DNA from: an uncultured Alphaproteobacteria bacterium
GTDB taxonomy: Bacteria; Pseudomonadota; Alphaproteobacteria; Puniceispirillales; Puniceispirillaceae
Assembly: GCA_937924895.1 (NCBI GenBank)
Contig: CALEYP010000096.1
Location: 1 to 64,000 of the forward strand
Direction of reading: 5' to 3'
Length of the DNA: 64,000 bases
Position 1 is the stretch's first letter. The number at the start of each line of letters is the position of its first letter. The position numbers and the translations under genes are program-made. Shown piece by piece: positions 60,963 through 64,000 of this stretch. The notes under the pieces were generated by a model that saw only the letters and a list, made by a program, of their open reading frames with translations, ran no database searches and was not told the origin of the DNA.

Positions 60963-62345
60963 TTAGCATTCTGGCAGATTGACGGCGAGGCCACCTTGCG
61001 ATGTTTCTTTGTATCTTTCATGCATATCAAGGCCGGTTTGGCGCATTGTCTCAATACAATTATCAAGCGGGATGAGATGTGTCCCATCACCACGCAATGC
61101 GAGCGACGCCGCAGAGACCGCTTTAATCGCCCCAAGGCCATTACGTTCAATGCAAGGGACTTGCACCAAGCCGCCAACCGGGTCACAAGTCATCCCAAGA
61201 TGATGTTCCAAAGCAATTTCTGCTGCATTTTCAATTTGGGCGTTTGTTCCGCCTAAGGCCGCGCATAGTCCGGCAGCTGCCATCGCAGAGGCAGACCCCA
61301 CTTCACCTTGGCATCCGACTTCTGCACCACTAATAGAGGCGTTGGTTTTAATGATGGAGCCAATGGCTGCCGCCGATAATAAAAAGGTCGCAATTCCATC
61401 TTCAGACACACCATGGCAGTGATCGCGGTAATAGCGGATAACAGCAGGCACAACCCCAGCGGCCCCATTAGTTGGAGAGGTCACGACCTGGCCACCAATG
61501 GCATTTTCTTCATTCACCGCCATGGCATAGACTGAGAGCCAATCATTAGCGATGTGAGGCTGTTGGTCATTGCGCACCGCTTCCGCCATAAGTTGTTTAT
61601 AAATATGTTTCGCGCGCCGCCTCACATCTAAGCCGCCTGGCAAGACGCCCTCTGCCGCAAGCCCGCGGGAGATACAATTATCCATCACCTGCCAAATAGA
61701 GGCGATAAAATCACTCAAAGCCTCAGCTGATTGATAGGCACATTCATTCGCGCGCTGCATCTCTGCGATAGTCAGCCCATGCGCCTCACCCATGGCAAGC
61801 ATATCAGCTGCGGTTGTGAATTGATAAGGATGTGCCGCATCTGCGGTGATTGCAGATTGCGACATCTCATCAGACCGGCGAATGAAGCCACCACCTATGG
61901 AATAATAAATTTCATGGAATATGAGGTCACCTGTCCCATCATAAGCATAGAACTGCATCCCATTTGTATGTCCTGGCAGCATTTCATCATAATCAAAGAT
62001 AAGGTCTTGCTCTGGATCAAATGCCATCACCCCTAAGGCAGGGTGATGTATTTCCTTATCTTTCATCAAGCGCGCTTCACAATCATCCACTTGCGCAGGA
62101 TCTAATGTAGCAGGCACAAACCCCATTAAACCAAGGTAAATAGCTCTATCTGTCGCATGGCCCTTGCCAGTGAATGCGAGTGAGCCATGGATACGAGCCT
62201 GTAAATGGGCGGGCTGTTTTGCGTTATCTTGATAAGTAGAGACGAGGTTTTCCAAAAAGCGATGGGCTGCACTCATGGGGCCCATCGTATGTGAACTAGA
62301 CGGGCCAATGCCGATTTTAAAAATATCAGTGATACCAACAAACAT
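60963..62345 (-). CDS. sdaA: L-serine ammonia-lyase, iron-sulfur type
   Basis: Deaminates L-serine to pyruvate with a [4Fe-4S] cluster. The 460-residue single-chain protein has the beta domain first ([24 protein letters not shown]) and the alpha domain with the cluster cysteines ([18 protein letters not shown] and the terminal PEC), plus [18 protein letters not shown] and [24 protein letters not shown] 62345 matches the usual family start; an in-frame TTG at 62372 adds nine residues. It is divergent from a small gene with a strong promoter. Confidence 0.93.
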   Translation of the reverse strand: MFVGITDIFKIGIGPSSSHTMGPMSAAHRFLENLVSTYQDNAKQPAHLQARIHGSLAFTGKGHATDRAIYLGLMGFVPATLDPAQVDDCEARLMKDKEIHHPALGVMAFDPEQDLIFDYDEMLPGHTNGMQFYAYDGTGDLIFHEIYYSIGGGFIRRSDEMSQSAITADAAHPYQFTTAADMLAMGEAHGLTIAEMQRANECAYQSAEALSDFIASIWQVMDNCISRGLAAEGVLPGGLDVRRRAKHIYKQLMAEAVRNDQQPHIANDWLSVYAMAVNEENAIGGQVVTSPTNGAAGVVPAVIRYYRDHCHGVSEDGIATFLLSAAAIGSIIKTNASISGAEVGCQGEVGSASAMAAAGLCAALGGTNAQIENAAEIALEHHLGMTCDPVGGLVQVPCIERNGLGAIKAVSAASLALRGDGTHLIPLDNCIETMRQTGLDMHERYKETSQGGLAVNLPEC

Positions 62346-62470
62346 AACGCTGTCCCATGCTTCTGTCACCAAACTACATTTATGATGCTATCCCGAATTT
62401 GTGAGGCTCTATTGCTGTGCAAGCGACCTTAATCAAACTGTTTTTTCCAGTTTTGGGTCCCTTATGGAAT

Positions 62471-62499
62471 TTGACATTTTGACCATAAATCCTCATAAT
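62471..62499 (+). promoter_or_regulatory. Near-consensus sigma-70 promoter
   Basis: TTGACA (62471-62476), a 17-nt spacer, then CATAAT (62494-62499): a full -35 match and five of six at -10. Transcription should start near 62506, 17 nt ahead of the small gene's start codon. Confidence 0.7.
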
Positions 62500-62522
62500 T
62501 GCGCCGCAAACAGACGGGGGTC

Positions 62523-62690
62523 ATGATGTTTCAAATCACAGAATTAAATAAGCAAACAGGCGAAGAGCGTGTATTAGCTCGTTTTGACACAGAGCAAGAA
62601 GCCAAGGATTATTGGCGCCAAGTTGCTTTCGAAAATATCGACCATGCGCATCTTTGGCATCGCATGGCACGTGAGGATGCGGCGAGCTAA
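62523..62690 (+). CDS. Small acidic/basic hypothetical protein, 55 residues
   Basis: Starts MMFQITELNKQTGEERVLAR and ends HRMAREDAAS. The ribosome-binding site is GACGGGGG, and a near-consensus promoter lies directly upstream, so it is probably strongly expressed. Composition is mixed-charge, with a likely beta-hairpin (FQITELNK...VLARFDT) then a helix (EQEAKDYWRQVAFENIDHAH). No cysteine or membrane segment. I do not recognise the family. It could be a small DNA- or ribosome-associated or stress protein, but nothing shows this. Confidence 0.65.
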   Translation: MMFQITELNKQTGEERVLARFDTEQEAKDYWRQVAFENIDHAHLWHRMAREDAAS

Positions 62691-62799
62691 GGCCTCCGAT
62701 CTGTGACATGTGCGACGTGGCAGAGTCGCACCTATTTGCCACTTGCACTGAAATCGTTCTAGATTACATCCATCATAAGAGATAGCTGATGGGTGAACG

Positions 62800-64000
62800 A
62801 TGTCGATGGAATTGAAATCCTATTTCAAAGATGATCTCGTGCTATATGGCGCAGAGATTGGCGAAGCCTATGCCAAGGATTGGTCTGAGACTTTACCGCA
62901 AAACCCGATGGCTGTTTTGCGACCACGCTCGACCGAAGATGTTGCTTTGATGTTGCAAAAAGCAACCGAACTCTCGCAGCCGATTGTTACCCAAGGAGGG
63001 CGGACTGGGCTGGCAGGTGGCGCCACACCCAAACAGGGCGAATATGCGCTTTCTACTGAACGCCTTAACCACATTCTTGATATCGACCCAATCGGCAAGA
63101 CCATCACAGTTCAGTCAGGCGTGACACTGCAACAAATTCAAGAAGCAGCGGCCGAGCATGATTTGTTGTTTCCTCTTGATTTAGGGGCCAGAGGTACGGC
63201 AACCGCTGGTGGGATTACAGCCACAAATGCCGGTGGCAATCAGGTCATACAATATGGGGTGACGCGCCAGCTTATTCTTGGTCTAACGGCTGTTTTGCCA
63301 GATGGGCAAATCATGGCACAAGATAACAAGCTATTAAAAAATAATGCCGGGTTTGATCTCAAACAGCTCATGATCGGTACCGAAGGCACCTTGGGAGTTG
63401 TTACTGAGATTACCTTCCGCCTCTTCCCCCGCCGCGATATCACCAAAACAGCGTTTTGCGCCGCCAAAGATTTTGCGTCCGTTGCATCATTATTGGCTTA
63501 TGCTGGGAAATATTTGCCAGGCCTATCATCCTTTGAGGTGTTGTGGCGTGACTATATGGATGAAATCTTACATGTGACAGGTAAGCCAGACCTCTTTGAT
63601 ACGCCATCACCTTTCTATATTCTGCTAGAGGTTGAGGCCGCTGAGGATACAGAGCATTTCGAAGAGCGTCTGATGATGGCTGTCACAGATGGCATCGTGG
63701 ATGATGTGTTGCTTGCCGTGAATGAAACCCAGCGACAGAATTTCTGGAGTTATCGTGATTCTATCGCTGAGCTGATCACTGATATGGCGACAGCGATCAA
63801 TTTTGATATTGGCATCCCTATTACAAAGATGGCTGACTTTACCGATGCTATTGGCAAAGAGCTGCGTGAGAGTTTTCCAGGTATCCGTCTTGTAACATTT
63901 GGTCATATTGGTGACGGGAATTTGCATATGTCAGCCTCAACAGGGCGCCAAGATGATTGCATGAAAATTGAAGATCTTGTCTTTCAACGCGCCACAGATA
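62800..64000 (+). CDS. FAD-binding oxidase/dehydrogenase, D-2-hydroxyacid type (GlcD/D2HGDH-like), cut by the window edge
   Basis: The frame is open from ATG 62800 to the window end (400 codons) without a stop. The FAD-binding (PCMH/VAO-type) domain has AVLRPRSTEDVA, TQGGRTGLAGGATPK, GVTLQQIQEAA, the FPLDLGARGTATAGGITATNAGGN loop and LMIGTEGTLGVVTEITFRLFP. The C-terminal FAD-oxidase domain has NFDIGIPITKMADF and VTFGHIGDGNLHMS, with the catalytic histidines. The family oxidises D-2-hydroxyglutarate, D-lactate or glycolate. The end lies beyond the window; about 60-70 residues should be missing. Confidence 0.88.
   Translation, partial: MSMELKSYFKDDLVLYGAEIGEAYAKDWSETLPQNPMAVLRPRSTEDVALMLQKATELSQPIVTQGGRTGLAGGATPKQGEYALSTERLNHILDIDPIGKTITVQSGVTLQQIQEAAAEHDLLFPLDLGARGTATAGGITATNAGGNQVIQYGVTRQLILGLTAVLPDGQIMAQDNKLLKNNAGFDLKQLMIGTEGTLGVVTEITFRLFPRRDITKTAFCAAKDFASVASLLAYAGKYLPGLSSFEVLWRDYMDEILHVTGKPDLFDTPSPFYILLEVEAAEDTEHFEERLMMAVTDGIVDDVLLAVNETQRQNFWSYRDSIAELITDMATAINFDIGIPITKMADFTDAIGKELRESFPGIRLVTFGHIGDGNLHMSASTGRQDDCMKIEDLVFQRATD

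Noticed and set aside
1..64000. tRNA, rRNA, CRISPR arrays, insertion sequences or attachment sites
   Set aside because: I looked in all intergenic gaps and saw no cloverleaf, rRNA signature, regular repeat-spacer pattern, transposase or integrase, or flanking direct repeats.

Overview
The window is chromosomal DNA from an alphaproteobacterium, most likely a marine heterotroph of the SAR116 type. That placement is inference, from medium GC, short intergenic gaps, abundant substrate-binding-protein (SBP) ABC transporters, a SoeABC-type sulfite oxidation cluster beside taurine-type genes, and uptake of polyamines, betaine and nucleosides. I saw no rRNA, tRNA, insertion sequence, prophage or CRISPR array. 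Both ends cut a gene: rpe on the left and an FAD-linked dehydrogenase on the right.

Layout. 1-9.4 kb: rpe, a DegT-family aminotransferase, the tRNA hydroxylase trhO, a five-gene polar amino acid ABC operon that includes an M14 zinc hydrolase, a glutathione peroxidase and an FAD monooxygenase. 9.5-22.1 kb: an organosulfonate/sulfite block with a TauABC-like importer, an omega-amino acid:pyruvate aminotransferase, a MocR-type regulator, phosphotransacetylase and soeABC. Sulfoacetaldehyde acetyltransferase (xsc), which would link these steps, is not present. 22.2-27.2 kb: three prepilin-like genes, two of them giant and carrying adhesion-type domains (LamG-like and C-type lectin-like). 27.4-30.8 kb: ppa, a tandem glycine riboswitch in front of a DadA-type oxidase, and pyrC behind a long leader hairpin. 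30.9-34.9 kb: a potFGHI-type polyamine importer. 35-45.1 kb: a pyrimidine and nucleoside block with pyrE, ribokinase, nucleoside hydrolase, a 2OG-Fe(II) oxygenase, a BMP-type nucleoside ABC importer, cdd, upp and tdk. 45.2-48.2 kb: a glycine betaine importer (proXWV). 48.5-64 kb: pncA, glpK/glpD, typA, an aldehyde dehydrogenase, hflX, a PCu(A)C copper chaperone, an SDR, a persulfide dioxygenase-rhodanese fusion, lldD, sdaA, a small protein gene behind a near-consensus promoter, and the truncated dehydrogenase.

How the parts fit. Sulfur is a thread: taurine-like import and transamination would give sulfoacetaldehyde, a missing Xsc would give acetyl phosphate (used by Pta) and sulfite (oxidised by SoeABC), and the persulfide dioxygenase fusion also makes sulfite. 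Nucleoside uptake, base/sugar splitting, sugar phosphorylation and base salvage lie side by side. Three SBP genes are followed directly by an intrinsic terminator before the rest of their operon, and a fourth has an equivalent hairpin inside the first codons of the next gene. This suggests a common way of making more binding protein than transporter.

The most unusual items are the pseudopilin/lectin cassette at 22.2-27.2 kb, the xsc-less taurine/sulfite cluster with a shared promoter motif, the glycine riboswitch with a visible alternative helix, and the pyrC leader hairpin that buries its ribosome-binding site.
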